Assembly (NCBI RefSeq): GCF_902489635.1
Contig: NZ_CABUAN010000004.1
Location: 1 to 64,000 of the forward strand
Source: an uncultured Porphyromonas sp.
GTDB taxonomy: Bacteria; Bacteroidota; Bacteroidia; Bacteroidales; Porphyromonadaceae
Direction of reading: 5' to 3'
DNA: 64,000 nt
This document shows, piece after piece, positions 8,158 to 17,319 of the stretch. The translations under genes were made by a program, and so were the position numbers. The notes below the pieces were generated by a model. It searched no databases. It saw only the letters and a program-made list of their open reading frames with translations, and was not told the DNA's origin. Numbering within the stretch: position 1 is the first letter of the stretch; the number at the start of each line of letters is the position of its first letter.

Positions 8158-10494
8158 ATGAGACGATACAGACTACTATTACTCATCACGCTACTCTCCC
8201 TCAGCGCAGCAGTAGCTCAGGAGTACCACTACCGTGGCAGCGTACTAGATGACGCTACGGGCGAACCCCTCATCGGAGCCAATGTCTATGCCGAGCCAAA
8301 AGGTGCGGGAGCCGTCACCGATGCCGAGGGTCGCTGGGAGCTCACCTCCAAGCAGCGTGTCAAGACGCTCGTCGTGAGCTACGTGGGCTACAAGAGCAAG
8401 CGCATCACATCTCCACGGCAAGATGGCAAGCCGATCAGCGTGAGACTAGAGGTCGACGAGACAACGCTGGGCAGTGTCGTCGTCGTTGCCAAGCGTCAGG
8501 AGCGCGCTCTGCGTGAGTCCGCTATGCCTATCTCGGTCATCTCGATGCGACAGCTACAAGGCACCGCCTCCTCGATAGACGAGGTGCTGTCTCGCACTAC
8601 AGGCGTGACGCTACGCAATACGGGCGGACTAGGGAGTGCCTCGCGCATCTCGCTACGTGGACTAGAGGGCAAGCGGATGGGTATCTACATTGACGAGACA
8701 CCCTTTGGCGAGATGAGCGACTTCATCTCGATCAGTGACATCCCGACCGATATGATCGAGCGGGTAGAGGTCTACAAGGGGATCGTGCCCTACAAGTTTG
8801 GTGGCTCAGCTATGGGCGGAGCGGTGAATGTAGTGCTCAAGGAGTACCCGCCGAAGTACTTTGACGCTTCGTATGAGGTGGGATCGTACAATTCGCACAT
8901 GCTCTCGACAGTCTTCAAGCGCACACTGGAGGATGCGGGCGTGCAGCTAGGACTTGGCGGTACGCTCGCCTACTCGGACAACAACTACAAGATGGAGCTG
9001 CCACACTACAAGGATCGGATCGTGAGGCGAGACCACGACCAGTTTAAGAAAGCGATCCTAGGCGGTAGCCTCAAGGCGACGAAGTGGTGGTTTGACGAGA
9101 TCAAGCTAGAGTGCGCTGGGACCTACATTCGCAGAGAGATACAGGGCTTCGAGTGGGACGTACGAGAAGCTTTTACCCTCTCCAAGGGATTGGCTCTGGA
9201 GAGTACCTTCAAGCGTGCAGACTTCTTCCTCCCAGGGCTAGATCTAGACGCATCGGTCGGGCTAGTCTTCGGGCAAAATGGACTGACCGACAAGGCTGCG
9301 CATCGCTACGACTGGGATGGCAAGGAGTACCCCGCTGGCTCCTCCTATGGGGGCGAGCTATCGAGCATACCTACCGATGGGATCAATCGGACGATCAACC
9401 TGGTGGACAAGCTCAACCTGAACTATACGCTAGACCGCCATCAAGCTTTCAATCTCAACCTGTGCCACACCTACGCTTATCGCAATCCTACGGACACGCT
9501 TATGGATCGTGCTTTGGGCTATAAGGCGAACTTCAAGAGCCGTATGAACAGCCTCACGGCGGGTGCTTCCTACGATCTCACGCTCTTTGAGGATCGGCTC
9601 CAAAATGCGGTCACCGCAAAGTACTACAACTACCGCTCTCGCTCTAAGGTGATCGGGACGATCAGTATGGGCGACCTCAAGGATGTGATGACCAATCGGC
9701 ACTTCTTCGGCTGGAGCGAAGCTATCCGCTACCGCTTCACACCAGACTTCCTGATCAAGGCTTCCTATGCGGACGAGGTGCGCATACCTACGAGTGAGGA
9801 GCTACTAGGCAATGGCTACTCGATCAGTGCCTCGACGGACCTTCGTCCCGAGCATAGCCGTGGGGGTAACATTGGCTTAGTCTATCGCAACCTCTCGCCC
9901 TCATCAAGACGGTTGATCGAGGCTGAGGTCAATGCTTTCGGCTCTTACATCACCGATATGATCCGCTTCATGCCAGGGATTATCCCCTCGATGAGCTGCT
10001 ATCAGAACTTCGGGAGCATCCGCACGTGGGGCGTAGAGGGCGAGGTGAAGTGGGATGCCCTCCCCTGGCTCTACCTCTATGGCAATGCAACCTACCAAGA
10101 CCTCAGAGACACACGCCGACTGATCCCCTCGACGAATGTCGCTAACCCGACTTACCTCAAGCGCATGCCCAACATCCCCTACTTCCTAGCCAATGCGGGC
10201 TTGGAGCTACACAAGGAGAACCTCTTCGGCGGGGAGGGCTACAACAGCCGTCTGATGCTCGACGCCTCCTATGTGCATCAGTACTACTACGACTTCGAGG
10301 TGAGCCAGTACCAAGAGCGCAAGATACCGACTGCACTGCGCCTAGACTTAGGACTAGAGCAGAGCCTGCGCAATAATCAGTGGACGATTACCTTCAAGGT
10401 CAAGAACCTGACCAACCAGCGTCAGATGTCGGAGCTAAACCGTCCGTTACCAGGTATTAACTTCTCGGTAAAGCTGCGATACCTCTTCAGATGA
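8158..10494 (+). CDS. TonB-dependent outer-membrane receptor with N-terminal carboxypeptidase-like domain
   Basis: A 778-residue receptor. It has a signal peptide (residues 1-20, ending SAAVAQ), a CarboxypepD_reg-like domain (about 23-105, YHYRGSVLDDATGEPLIGAN...), a plug domain (about 115-235, with VIERVEVYKG-like IERVEVYKGIVPYKFG and GGAVNVVLKE), and a 22-strand-type barrel ending in the aromatic terminus RYLFR. The substrate is unknown. The next gene, a DUF4374 lipoprotein, starts 38 bases on, and a paralogous receptor/DUF4374 pair lies at 46374-49876 in the B12 operon, so I infer metal-complex uptake. Confidence 0.92.
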   Translation: MRRYRLLLLITLLSLSAAVAQEYHYRGSVLDDATGEPLIGANVYAEPKGAGAVTDAEGRWELTSKQRVKTLVVSYVGYKSKRITSPRQDGKPISVRLEVDETTLGSVVVVAKRQERALRESAMPISVISMRQLQGTASSIDEVLSRTTGVTLRNTGGLGSASRISLRGLEGKRMGIYIDETPFGEMSDFISISDIPTDMIERVEVYKGIVPYKFGGSAMGGAVNVVLKEYPPKYFDASYEVGSYNSHMLSTVFKRTLEDAGVQLGLGGTLAYSDNNYKMELPHYKDRIVRRDHDQFKKAILGGSLKATKWWFDEIKLECAGTYIRREIQGFEWDVREAFTLSKGLALESTFKRADFFLPGLDLDASVGLVFGQNGLTDKAAHRYDWDGKEYPAGSSYGGELSSIPTDGINRTINLVDKLNLNYTLDRHQAFNLNLCHTYAYRNPTDTLMDRALGYKANFKSRMNSLTAGASYDLTLFEDRLQNAVTAKYYNYRSRSKVIGTISMGDLKDVMTNRHFFGWSEAIRYRFTPDFLIKASYADEVRIPTSEELLGNGYSISASTDLRPEHSRGGNIGLVYRNLSPSSRRLIEAEVNAFGSYITDMIRFMPGIIPSMSCYQNFGSIRTWGVEGEVKWDALPWLYLYGNATYQDLRDTRRLIPSTNVANPTYLKRMPNIPYFLANAGLELHKENLFGGEGYNSRLMLDASYVHQYYYDFEVSQYQERKIPTALRLDLGLEQSLRNNQWTITFKVKNLTNQRQMSELNRPLPGINFSVKLRYLFR

Positions 10495-10532
10495 CAACTA
10501 TATATTCACCAATTCAAATAACAGATTTCACT

Positions 10533-11786
10533 ATGAACAGATTCAACAAACTAACCAACAGGCTCACCCTTATCGCTGTCCTCCTACTAGGGCTAGCGCT
10601 CACCAGCTGTGACAAGGAGCCTAAGCCGACACCCCAGACGGGTAGTGAGCGGATTCTCTTCTCTACCTCAATAATGAATGCGGACGGTGCCTCAGGCAAT
10701 GGTTACCTGCAGGCTATCGGTGCTATCGAGGCGAAGAAGTACGACAACAGCCGTGGCGTGCCGGTAGGCTTCGGCACGGAACCTATCTACTGCGGAGATC
10801 ATCTCTACGTCCTACCCGACTATATGGGTATGGGCAAGACTGAGCTCGTCTACTACACCGTAAGCAAGGAGTTGCAGTTCACCAAGCGTGGCGCTATGGA
10901 GCTCCCAGGAGGAGCTGGTGCCTGCAATGTGGTCGAGGTCTCGCCTGAGAAGGCTTACATCAGCTTCCAAAACATCGGACAGGTCTGGGCGTTTAACCCC
11001 AAGACGATGACCAAGACGGCCGTGATAGACCTCAACCAGTACAAGCACGCTGATACCAATGTGATGCCTGGTGCTATGGCAGTACGCGACGGCAAGCTCT
11101 ACGTAGGGCTCTGCCAGTTGGACTCCAAGTGGATGCCACTACACAAGGAGGTCGAGCTGGCACTCATAGACATCGCAACGGACAAGGTGGAGAAGAAGAT
11201 TTCCTCTACCACCTCGGGGCTCTGTGTCGCTACCCGTCCGATCGTGGCTAACTCGATCTTCCTCGATGACAAGGGCGATCTGTACATACTCTGCATGGGA
11301 AGCTTTGGCTTCAACCCTGAGTTCCCCGGAGGTATCGTTCGCATCAAAAAGGGTGAGACCGAGATCGACCCCTCATGGTCTATGAATCTCTCGGAGATCA
11401 ACATAGAGGTCAAGGGCATCCTACCCAAGACGACCAAGCTACCCGCCAACTACATCGCATCGATGCACTACGTCTCTGGCTCTAAGGCGGTCGCCATCAT
11501 GGGCATCTATGCGCTCGACCCCACGAGCACGAACCCCTACACGGCTCTCTACTGTATTCCTGCAGTCATCGACCTAGAGCAGCGTACCATCCAGCAGATT
11601 GAGGGGATCCCAGCATCTAATCCTCACGCATGCGCCCTCGGGTGGTACAACGATCGGATCATGATCGGCTCGGCAGGCAAGGAGCGTAGCGGATTTTACT
11701 CCTACGACCCTAAGACAGGTGCCGTATCTGACGGACCCGCCTTTGAGGTAGAGGGCAATCCCGTCTCCTTCTACCAAATGAAGTAG
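10533..11786 (+). CDS. DUF4374 family lipoprotein
   Basis: A 417-residue lipoprotein. The start at 10533 gives a short basic N-terminus, a hydrophobic segment and the lipobox LTSC with Cys26; an in-frame ATG at 10491 would add 14 residues with no signal function and overlap the receptor. The rest is a run of beta-rich segments of about 45 residues (for example DHLYVLPDYMG, NGDLYILCMG-like DLYILCMG) consistent with a beta-propeller. It pairs with the TonB receptor upstream and is probably its surface partner. It is similar in plan to the product at 46374-47672. Confidence 0.8.
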   Translation: MNRFNKLTNRLTLIAVLLLGLALTSCDKEPKPTPQTGSERILFSTSIMNADGASGNGYLQAIGAIEAKKYDNSRGVPVGFGTEPIYCGDHLYVLPDYMGMGKTELVYYTVSKELQFTKRGAMELPGGAGACNVVEVSPEKAYISFQNIGQVWAFNPKTMTKTAVIDLNQYKHADTNVMPGAMAVRDGKLYVGLCQLDSKWMPLHKEVELALIDIATDKVEKKISSTTSGLCVATRPIVANSIFLDDKGDLYILCMGSFGFNPEFPGGIVRIKKGETEIDPSWSMNLSEINIEVKGILPKTTKLPANYIASMHYVSGSKAVAIMGIYALDPTSTNPYTALYCIPAVIDLEQRTIQQIEGIPASNPHACALGWYNDRIMIGSAGKERSGFYSYDPKTGAVSDGPAFEVEGNPVSFYQMK

Positions 11787-11805
11787 TTTAGAAAGTATAG
11801 GACAC

Positions 11806-11844
11806 AAAAAAAGGCGGGTCGCTAAGTCAGCGATCCGCCTTTTT
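11806..11844. terminator. Bidirectional terminator between convergent genes
   Basis: The stem AAAAAGGCGGGTCGCT / AGCGATCCGCCTTTTT has one mismatch and a 5-base loop. It has A and T runs on the two sides, so it can stop transcription from the DUF4374 gene and from the cotransporter gene on the other strand. Confidence 0.88.
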
Positions 11845-11912
11845 CTATGGCTTCGTATTTGAGTAGAAAGATTACTCGGAGGGAGTTTTACTAGCGAGGC
11901 AAATGGTGCGCC

Positions 11913-13730
11913 CTACCCTTTGGTAGCTGCCTGTACGACGTTGAGCACGTAGTCGCCCAGCTGCTCGTAGTAGCCTACGAGATCCATATAGCTTACGGAC
12001 TCGGGGTAGTCGTACTTCTGCGTACGGACGTTTTCCATGTTCTGAGCTTTCAGCAAGGTGCGCAGGTCGTTGAGTTGCTTCTCTAACGTGTAGCTCTCAC
12101 GAGCGTCAGACTCCGAGAGCTTGTTGCGCCTCAAGAGCTCGGCCATCTTGAGAGCCGTCTCTGTGGCGATCGTGTGGATCTGCAGGAGGTTGTTGCGCAC
12201 CATATCGGTGTAGCTCTTACCGAGCTGGTGGTAACGATTGATCTCACGCGCTATGCCCACCGCAGCATCGGCGACACTCTCTATCTCGGTTGCTACACGG
12301 TAGTAGACGAGTATATCGCTCTGTGACTCCTTACCTAGCTCCGTGTGGGAGATCTTGTTGAGGTAGTCGGCTATCTCGACCTCTACGGCATCGGATATGT
12401 CCTCCTCTTGCTCGCACTTGTTGTAGAGCCTCTTGAGCTCGACAGGATTGTCTGTCTTGAGCATCCCCTCACAGTAAGACATCATCTGCGTAACCCTGCT
12501 GGCGTACTCGGCCAGCTCTTGCTGCACTTGTAGCAGACCGATCTCACCCGTTGGTAGGATACCAGCACGTATGTAGCGTAGGTGAGTTTGCTCTGTGTCA
12601 CCCTTCTTAGACTTCTTCATTGGGATGGCTCGCTGGCAGATCTTGACATAGACCGGTACGAACCAGATCATCACAAAGGCGTTCAGCAGGTTGAAGGTGG
12701 TGTGGAAGAGTGACAGTCCGATAGAGACCGTCGTGGCTAGACTGACGATCTGAGCTTGTATAGCAGCTAGCGAGGGGTCGGCCAGTGGCTCTACTGATGA
12801 GATAGCACTCATACTAGCGGGATCGTAGACCTGACTGAGGCGAGAGGTGTACTCATATAGCTCTCGTGGATCACCTACGCCCATATTCATCAGCCAGTTG
12901 GCGATCATATTGGTAAAGGGGTAGAAGAAGATCAAGACGAGTAGCACACCGAAGACGTTGAATAGCAGGTGAGAGAGTGCAGCTCGCTTCGCATTGACAT
13001 TAGCTCCGAGAGCCGCCAGATTAGCGGTGATGGTCGTTCCGATGTTTTCGCCTAGGATCATGGCCGTAGCGATCTCGAAGGGTATCCACCCTTTCGAACA
13101 CATGATGAGTGTGATCGCTACCGTCGCACTGGAGGACTGCACCACCAGCGTCATAATGGTACCGATCAGGAGGAAGATCAGGATAGACCCAAAGCCCATG
13201 TCGGTGTACCCACGGAGGAATTCGAGTGCCTCAGGATGACTCTGGAGGTCTGGCATCGAGTCCTTGAGAAACTGCAATCCGAGGAAGAGGAGCGAGAAGC
13301 CTACGAGGAACTCGCCCAGCGAGTTGAGCTGCTCCCGCTTCATATAGATGAGCGGTATGGAAATGGCGAAGAGCGGTATGGCAAAGGTCGATATATCTAT
13401 CTTAAAGCCGAAGAGGGTGATGACCCAAGCGGTGACGGTCGTACCAATGTTAGCGCCCATAATGACCGATATGGCCTGTCCTAGCTGGAGGAGTCCCGCA
13501 TTGACGAAGCTGACGACCATCAGTGTCGTAGCACTAGAGGACTGCACCAAGGCGGTCACCAAGACACCAGTGAGTAGCCCTAAGACTCGCCAGGAGGTCA
13601 TCGCTGCGAGGATCTGACGCATCCTATCGCCTGCTGCCTTTTGGATGCCCTCGCTCATGATCTTCATACCAAAGAGAAAGAGTCCTAGCGATCCCAGCAG
13701 ATAGATAAAGTCAAACAGAGTAAATGCCAT
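11913..13730 (-). CDS. Na/Pi cotransporter family protein with PhoU-like C-terminal domain
   Basis: A 605-residue protein. The N-terminal two thirds contain the inverted NptA/PNaS repeat: VQSSSATTLMVVSF with ANIGTTVTAW, and VQSSSATVAITLIM with ENIGTTITAN. Several membrane helices surround them. From about residue 400 a soluble helical region resembles PhoU. The family imports phosphate with sodium, although substrate range in Bacteroidota is untested. A TACCTTTG promoter box reads leftward at 13894-13901. The gene converges on the DUF4374 gene and shares its terminator. Confidence 0.92.
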   Translation of the reverse strand: MAFTLFDFIYLLGSLGLFLFGMKIMSEGIQKAAGDRMRQILAAMTSWRVLGLLTGVLVTALVQSSSATTLMVVSFVNAGLLQLGQAISVIMGANIGTTVTAWVITLFGFKIDISTFAIPLFAISIPLIYMKREQLNSLGEFLVGFSLLFLGLQFLKDSMPDLQSHPEALEFLRGYTDMGFGSILIFLLIGTIMTLVVQSSSATVAITLIMCSKGWIPFEIATAMILGENIGTTITANLAALGANVNAKRAALSHLLFNVFGVLLVLIFFYPFTNMIANWLMNMGVGDPRELYEYTSRLSQVYDPASMSAISSVEPLADPSLAAIQAQIVSLATTVSIGLSLFHTTFNLLNAFVMIWFVPVYVKICQRAIPMKKSKKGDTEQTHLRYIRAGILPTGEIGLLQVQQELAEYASRVTQMMSYCEGMLKTDNPVELKRLYNKCEQEEDISDAVEVEIADYLNKISHTELGKESQSDILVYYRVATEIESVADAAVGIAREINRYHQLGKSYTDMVRNNLLQIHTIATETALKMAELLRRNKLSESDARESYTLEKQLNDLRTLLKAQNMENVRTQKYDYPESVSYMDLVGYYEQLGDYVLNVVQAATKG

Positions 13731-13893
13731 GAGTATGTCGTTGTTTGTATGTCATTACCATGCAAAAGTCCCCTAAGACCTACCAGCTACATGAGGCTCA
13801 AAGCCGCATATTCACAATGGTTGTCATGCGACTGAGTCACCTGATCTGACTGATTATGGTCCTTTGGTGACAGCTATTTCGTAACTTCGCATG

Positions 13894-13901
13894 CAAAGGT
13901 A
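13894..13901 (-). promoter_or_regulatory. Promoter -7 box for the Na/Pi cotransporter gene
   Basis: On the - strand this reads TACCTTTG, a perfect TAnnTTTG. It lies about 165 bases upstream of the cotransporter start. The 242-base divergent gap (13731-13972) has no other clear element. Confidence 0.5.
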
Positions 13902-13972
13902 ACGATTTTAGACTGGTTAGACTACCTAACCGGCTATACAATTTGACAAAAGATATCTAAGTACCAGCCTCT

Positions 13973-15643
13973 ATGGATAATCTATCAATATACTGCCCCA
14001 ATCTGGACGAGCATCTCAGCGTGCCACCTGGAGCCACACTCTATCAAGTAGCACAGAGCTATCGCAACGCTCTAGGCTTCGAGCCTGTCAACGCGCGTGT
14101 CAATAACCTCACTGTCGCCCTCGACTGGAGGCTCCGCGAGTCCTGTCAGGTCGAGTTCGTCGGGCTCACCGAGGAGAGCGGTCGGCACACCTATCTGCGC
14201 TCCCTCTGCCTCCTCTTTGCTAAGGCACTCCACGATGAGCTGCCGCACTACCATCTGAGCGTACGGCACTCCCTCTCGGGGGGCTACTTTAGTGTTGTCA
14301 GGTGTGGCGACAAGGGTATTACAGAGGAGCAACTAGCCATCGTCAAGCGACGCATAGACCACCTCATTGCTGAGGATCTACCCTTCGAGCGTCGCACCGT
14401 ACCAGCCGAAGAGGCGGTGCAGATCTTTACCGCCATGGGTGAGATGGACAAGGTGGACCTCATCACCTCCAGCGGTCAGCCCTACGTCACCTATCACTAT
14501 CTCGATGGGTATCCCGACAACTACTACGGCTCGCTGCTTCTCTCCACAGGACAAGTTCAGCTCTACGATCTCGACCCCTACCTGGGTGGCGTACTGATAC
14601 GTGTACCCTCGATAGTCAAGCCTACAGAGCTGACACCCTTTGAGCCACAGCAGCCGATGCGTGAGGTCTTTAACAAGCAGTCTCGTCTACTCAACCTCCT
14701 CGACGTAAGCTATGTGGGAAGTCTCAACAAAGCAATCAGCACGGGACACTTCTCCGAGATCATACAGGTCGCCGAGGCTGCACAGGAAAAGGAGATAGCC
14801 GCCATGGCTACTGAGATCGCCGAAGCATACAACAAGAAAGGTGTGCGCATCATACTCGTGGCAGGACCCTCATCTTCGGGCAAGACCACCTTTACCAAGC
14901 GACTACGCCTGCAGCTTATGGCGAACTACCTACGTCCTCACCAGATATCGCTCGACAACTACTTCGTAGCCCGTGAGTTGACTCCCCTAGATGACAATGG
15001 GGAGTACGACTATGAGCATATCGAGGCACTAGACCTAGAGCTCTTTGCCAGTGATCTGCGTCGGCTCCTAGCGGGTGAGCTAGTCGATATGCCTCTCTTT
15101 GACTTTACTCAAGGTGCTAGAGTGTACCAAAAGGAGCTCCTACAGCTTGGGGAGGGAGACCTGCTTCTCATCGAGGGCATCCATGCGCTCAATCCACGAC
15201 TCATCCCCGATGATCTACAGCACCTCACCTATAATATATATATCAGTGCCCTGACAGCCCTCGGACTAGATGCACACAACCGCATCCCCAGTACCGACAT
15301 ACGTCTCCTCAGGCGTATGGTGCGTGACCACAAGTACAGAGGCTACTCAGCCATCGACACCATCAGCCGGTGGCGTAGTGTGCGAGCTGGCGAGGAGCGA
15401 TGGATCTTCCCCTACCAGCAGAGAGCCAACGTCCTCTTCAACAGTGCGCTCCTATACGAAGTTGCCGTCCTCAAGACCCTTGCCGAGCAGATCCTCTACC
15501 AGGTACCCGCCTGCGTCCAGGAGTACAGCGAGGCGCGCCGCCTGCTACGCTTCCTAGAGCACGTCAGGCCAGCACCCATCGACGAGATCCCCTCCACCTC
15601 GCTCCTGCGCGAGTTTGTCGGGGGCAGCTCATTTCACTATTGA
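13973..15643 (+). CDS. Nucleoside (uridine) kinase family protein with threonyl-tRNA-synthetase-like N-terminus
   Basis: A 556-residue protein. Residues 1-65 look like a TGS domain (PPGATLYQVAQSY), residues about 70-200 resemble the second domain of threonyl-tRNA synthetase, and a uridine kinase/PRK-type P-loop domain follows, with GPSSSGKTT at 298-306. This architecture is widespread in Bacteroidota and Firmicutes and is annotated as nucleoside kinase; the true substrate is not settled. The lid-region RLLRRMVRDHKYRG is present. The next gene starts 10 bases after the stop. Confidence 0.87.
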   Translation: MDNLSIYCPNLDEHLSVPPGATLYQVAQSYRNALGFEPVNARVNNLTVALDWRLRESCQVEFVGLTEESGRHTYLRSLCLLFAKALHDELPHYHLSVRHSLSGGYFSVVRCGDKGITEEQLAIVKRRIDHLIAEDLPFERRTVPAEEAVQIFTAMGEMDKVDLITSSGQPYVTYHYLDGYPDNYYGSLLLSTGQVQLYDLDPYLGGVLIRVPSIVKPTELTPFEPQQPMREVFNKQSRLLNLLDVSYVGSLNKAISTGHFSEIIQVAEAAQEKEIAAMATEIAEAYNKKGVRIILVAGPSSSGKTTFTKRLRLQLMANYLRPHQISLDNYFVARELTPLDDNGEYDYEHIEALDLELFASDLRRLLAGELVDMPLFDFTQGARVYQKELLQLGEGDLLLIEGIHALNPRLIPDDLQHLTYNIYISALTALGLDAHNRIPSTDIRLLRRMVRDHKYRGYSAIDTISRWRSVRAGEERWIFPYQQRANVLFNSALLYEVAVLKTLAEQILYQVPACVQEYSEARRLLRFLEHVRPAPIDEIPSTSLLREFVGGSSFHY

Positions 15644-15653
15644 CCCCACAGCT

Positions 15654-15995
15654 ATGTCCAAGAAGAAAAACAAAGCCCCCTCCACGGGAGGCATCGTATA
15701 TAGTACCGACCCCGACTGGTCGCCACAGCAGGCGAGTAGCGAGGCTGAGACTCTCCCTCCCGCTCAGCAACGACTACGCATACAGTACTCCCGCGCTGGC
15801 AGAGGAGGGAAGGAGGCACTCATCATCATGGGCTTCGTCGGGTCTGACAGCGATCTGGCAGATCTCGCCCGTCAGCTCAAGCAGTCGCTCGGCTGTGGAG
15901 GCTCTACACGTGATGGCGAGATACTGCTCCAGCAAAACGATAAAGAGAAGCTCATCAAGCTCCTTCAGTCTAAAGGGTACAAAGACACCAAGTAA
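15654..15995 (+). CDS. SUI1/eIF1-like translation factor (YciH type)
   Basis: A 113-residue protein whose C-terminal half matches SUI1: IQYSRAGRGGKEALIIMGF, DSDLADLARQLKQSLGCGGS and DGEILLQQNDKEKLIKLL (described by parts). The N-terminus is lysine-rich. The start at 15654 gives MSKKKNKAPS; an in-frame start 13 codons earlier overlaps the kinase gene. Bacterial SUI1 proteins resemble eukaryotic eIF1, and E. coli YciH influences initiation under stress. It lies between the kinase and an SpoU methylase, all on one strand with small gaps. Confidence 0.9.
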   Translation: MSKKKNKAPSTGGIVYSTDPDWSPQQASSEAETLPPAQQRLRIQYSRAGRGGKEALIIMGFVGSDSDLADLARQLKQSLGCGGSTRDGEILLQQNDKEKLIKLLQSKGYKDTK

Positions 15996-16006
15996 CGCCT
16001 TCCGCT

Positions 16007-16561
16007 ATGCCCATAGAGAAAACCTCCATCCTAGAGATGCAGCGTCTCACCTCCGAGGAGTACCACTCAGCTCCCAAGGTGCCGCTCACCATACTCCTAG
16101 ACAATGTGCGTAGCATGCACAACGTCGGCTCGATCTTTCGCACGGCAGACGCCTTTCGCCTTGAGGAGCTGCTCCTCGTCGGCATCACAGGCTGTCCGCC
16201 CCACCCGCTCATTCACAAGACCGCCATCGGTGCCGAGGAGGCAGTGCCGTGGCGACACCTAGACTCTGCCATCGAGTTCCTTGAGGCGTGCCGAGCAGCG
16301 GGACGCACCATCTTCGCCCTCGAGCAGACACATCAGAGCATCACGCTCGGCAGCCAGCCACCGCTAGACGATCGTGGAGCCGTCCTGATCGTGGGCAACG
16401 AAGTGCATGGCATCTCTGACGAGGTCATTCAGTATGCCGACTATTGTCTAGAGATCCCGCAGTACGGCACCAAGCACTCGCTCAATGTGAGCGTCGCCAC
16501 TGGCATCGCCATCTACGACCTCTGCACCCCTTATCTGGAGATACATCATAGCTTAACCTAG
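16007..16561 (+). CDS. SpoU/TrmH family RNA 2'-O-methyltransferase
   Basis: A 184-residue SPOUT enzyme. The three family motifs are visible: LDNVRSMHNVGSIFRTADAF, LIVGNEVHGISDEV and IPQYGTKHSLNVSVATGIA, which build the SAM-binding trefoil knot. It is a short form with no N-terminal substrate-binding extension, so the target (tRNA or rRNA) cannot be named. The 11-base gap to the SUI1 gene suggests one transcript. Confidence 0.93.
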   Translation: MPIEKTSILEMQRLTSEEYHSAPKVPLTILLDNVRSMHNVGSIFRTADAFRLEELLLVGITGCPPHPLIHKTAIGAEEAVPWRHLDSAIEFLEACRAAGRTIFALEQTHQSITLGSQPPLDDRGAVLIVGNEVHGISDEVIQYADYCLEIPQYGTKHSLNVSVATGIAIYDLCTPYLEIHHSLT

Positions 16562-16589
16562 CCGCAAAGGCCGTTTCAATCTTTTTATG

Positions 16590-16597
16590 TAGCTTTG
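16590..16597 (+). promoter_or_regulatory. Promoter -7 box for the winged-helix gene
   Basis: TAGCTTTG matches TAnnTTTG and lies 30 bases before the ATG at 16627. No convincing -33 TTG is seen at the usual distance. Confidence 0.45.
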
Positions 16598-16626
16598 CCA
16601 TATAGAAAACTCAACACGACAACACT

Positions 16627-16839
16627 ATGGAAGAAAACATGATCGCATACATCGGCACCAATGCTGGTCTCGTCTGGAACGCACTAGACAAACTAGGCAA
16701 GATGGACATCAAGCAACTCAAGAAGGCGACCAAGATCCGTACCGAAAAAGATCTCTACGCTGCGCTCGGCTGGCTCGCCAAGGAGGAGAAGCTCACCTTC
16801 GTCTACGAAGACGACACGCTCCTAGTCGCGCTGCGATAG
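16627..16839 (+). CDS. Small winged-helix protein (DUF2582 type)
   Basis: A 70-residue protein. The run NAGLVWNALDKLGKMDIKQL followed by KKATKIRTEKDLYAALGWLA and KLTFVYEDDTLLVAL fits a single winged helix-turn-helix domain, as in the Pfam winged-helix DUF2582 family found in Bacteroidota and archaea. No partner or DNA target is known. It has its own promoter-like box and lies just before tRNA-Leu. Confidence 0.8.
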   Translation: MEENMIAYIGTNAGLVWNALDKLGKMDIKQLKKATKIRTEKDLYAALGWLAKEEKLTFVYEDDTLLVALR

Positions 16840-16941
16840 TCTCTCACGAGATAGCTGACAGGCAGACTAGCTAGGTTGCTATACATCAGCACCTTGTGTC
16901 GCCTTACCGTAAGGTTTGCGAAGTCTAGGTCGTCTGATCGC

Positions 16942-16971
16942 TTGCTAATTCAAAGATTATTCTTACCTTTG
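16942..16971 (+). promoter_or_regulatory. Promoter of tRNA-Leu
   Basis: TTG at 16942-16944 and TACCTTTG at 16964-16971 are separated by 19 bases, the classic Bacteroidota spacing. The tRNA starts at 16989, so the transcript would begin about ten bases before it. Confidence 0.75.
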
Positions 16972-16988
16972 CAGACGCAAACCTCGCT

Positions 16989-17070
16989 GCGGTCGTGGCG
17001 GAATTGGTAGACGCGTTAGACTTAGGATCTAATGCCGCAAGGTGTGTGGGTTCGAGTCCCACCGACCGTA
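16989..17070 (+). tRNA. tRNA-Leu (anticodon UAG)
   Basis: The 82-base cloverleaf has a 7-pair acceptor stem (GCGGTCG / CGACCGT, with a terminal G-U), a D arm containing GGAATTGGTAGAC, an anticodon stem TTAGA/TCTAA with the anticodon TAG at 17023-17025, a long variable arm typical of leucine tRNAs, and a T arm GTGGG-TTCGAGT-CCCAC. The discriminator base is A. CCA is not encoded. Confidence 0.96.
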
Positions 17071-17077
17071 CAATGGT

Positions 17078-17128
17078 AGAGAGACCTCTCTGACACCCCT
17101 CGTGGGAGCAGACGGGTCTCTCTCTTTT
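17078..17128 (+). terminator. Probable terminator after tRNA-Leu
   Basis: AGAGAGACC at 17078-17086 pairs with GGTCTCTCT at 17115-17123, followed by a T run. The loop of 28 bases can form a smaller inner hairpin (CCCCTCGTGGGAG). Confidence 0.75.
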
Positions 17129-17166
17129 TATCCCTATCCCCACGCCCCACCCTCGCCTCCCCTAAC

Positions 17167-17186
17167 GAGACTGTTGCAACAGTCTC
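17167..17186. repeat. Perfect 20-base palindrome equal to two MITE ends joined
   Basis: GAGACTGTTGCAACAGTCTC is fully self-complementary. Its halves equal the first ten bases of the terminal inverted repeats of the MITE at 20491-20661, so it looks like a remnant made of two abutting element ends. A second inverted repeat follows (ATGCCTCACG at 17190 and CGTGAGGAGGCAT at 17249). Confidence 0.7.
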
Positions 17187-17319
17187 CTAATGCCTCACGG
17201 CAAAAACAAGCCTCGACCTCAACCGCACAATTCTTACGAACATCCCTTCGTGAGGAGGCATAGACGATAAGTGTCACGATTTGCAAAATTCAGGCGATAC
17301 TTTGTAGTCAAAAACGACA

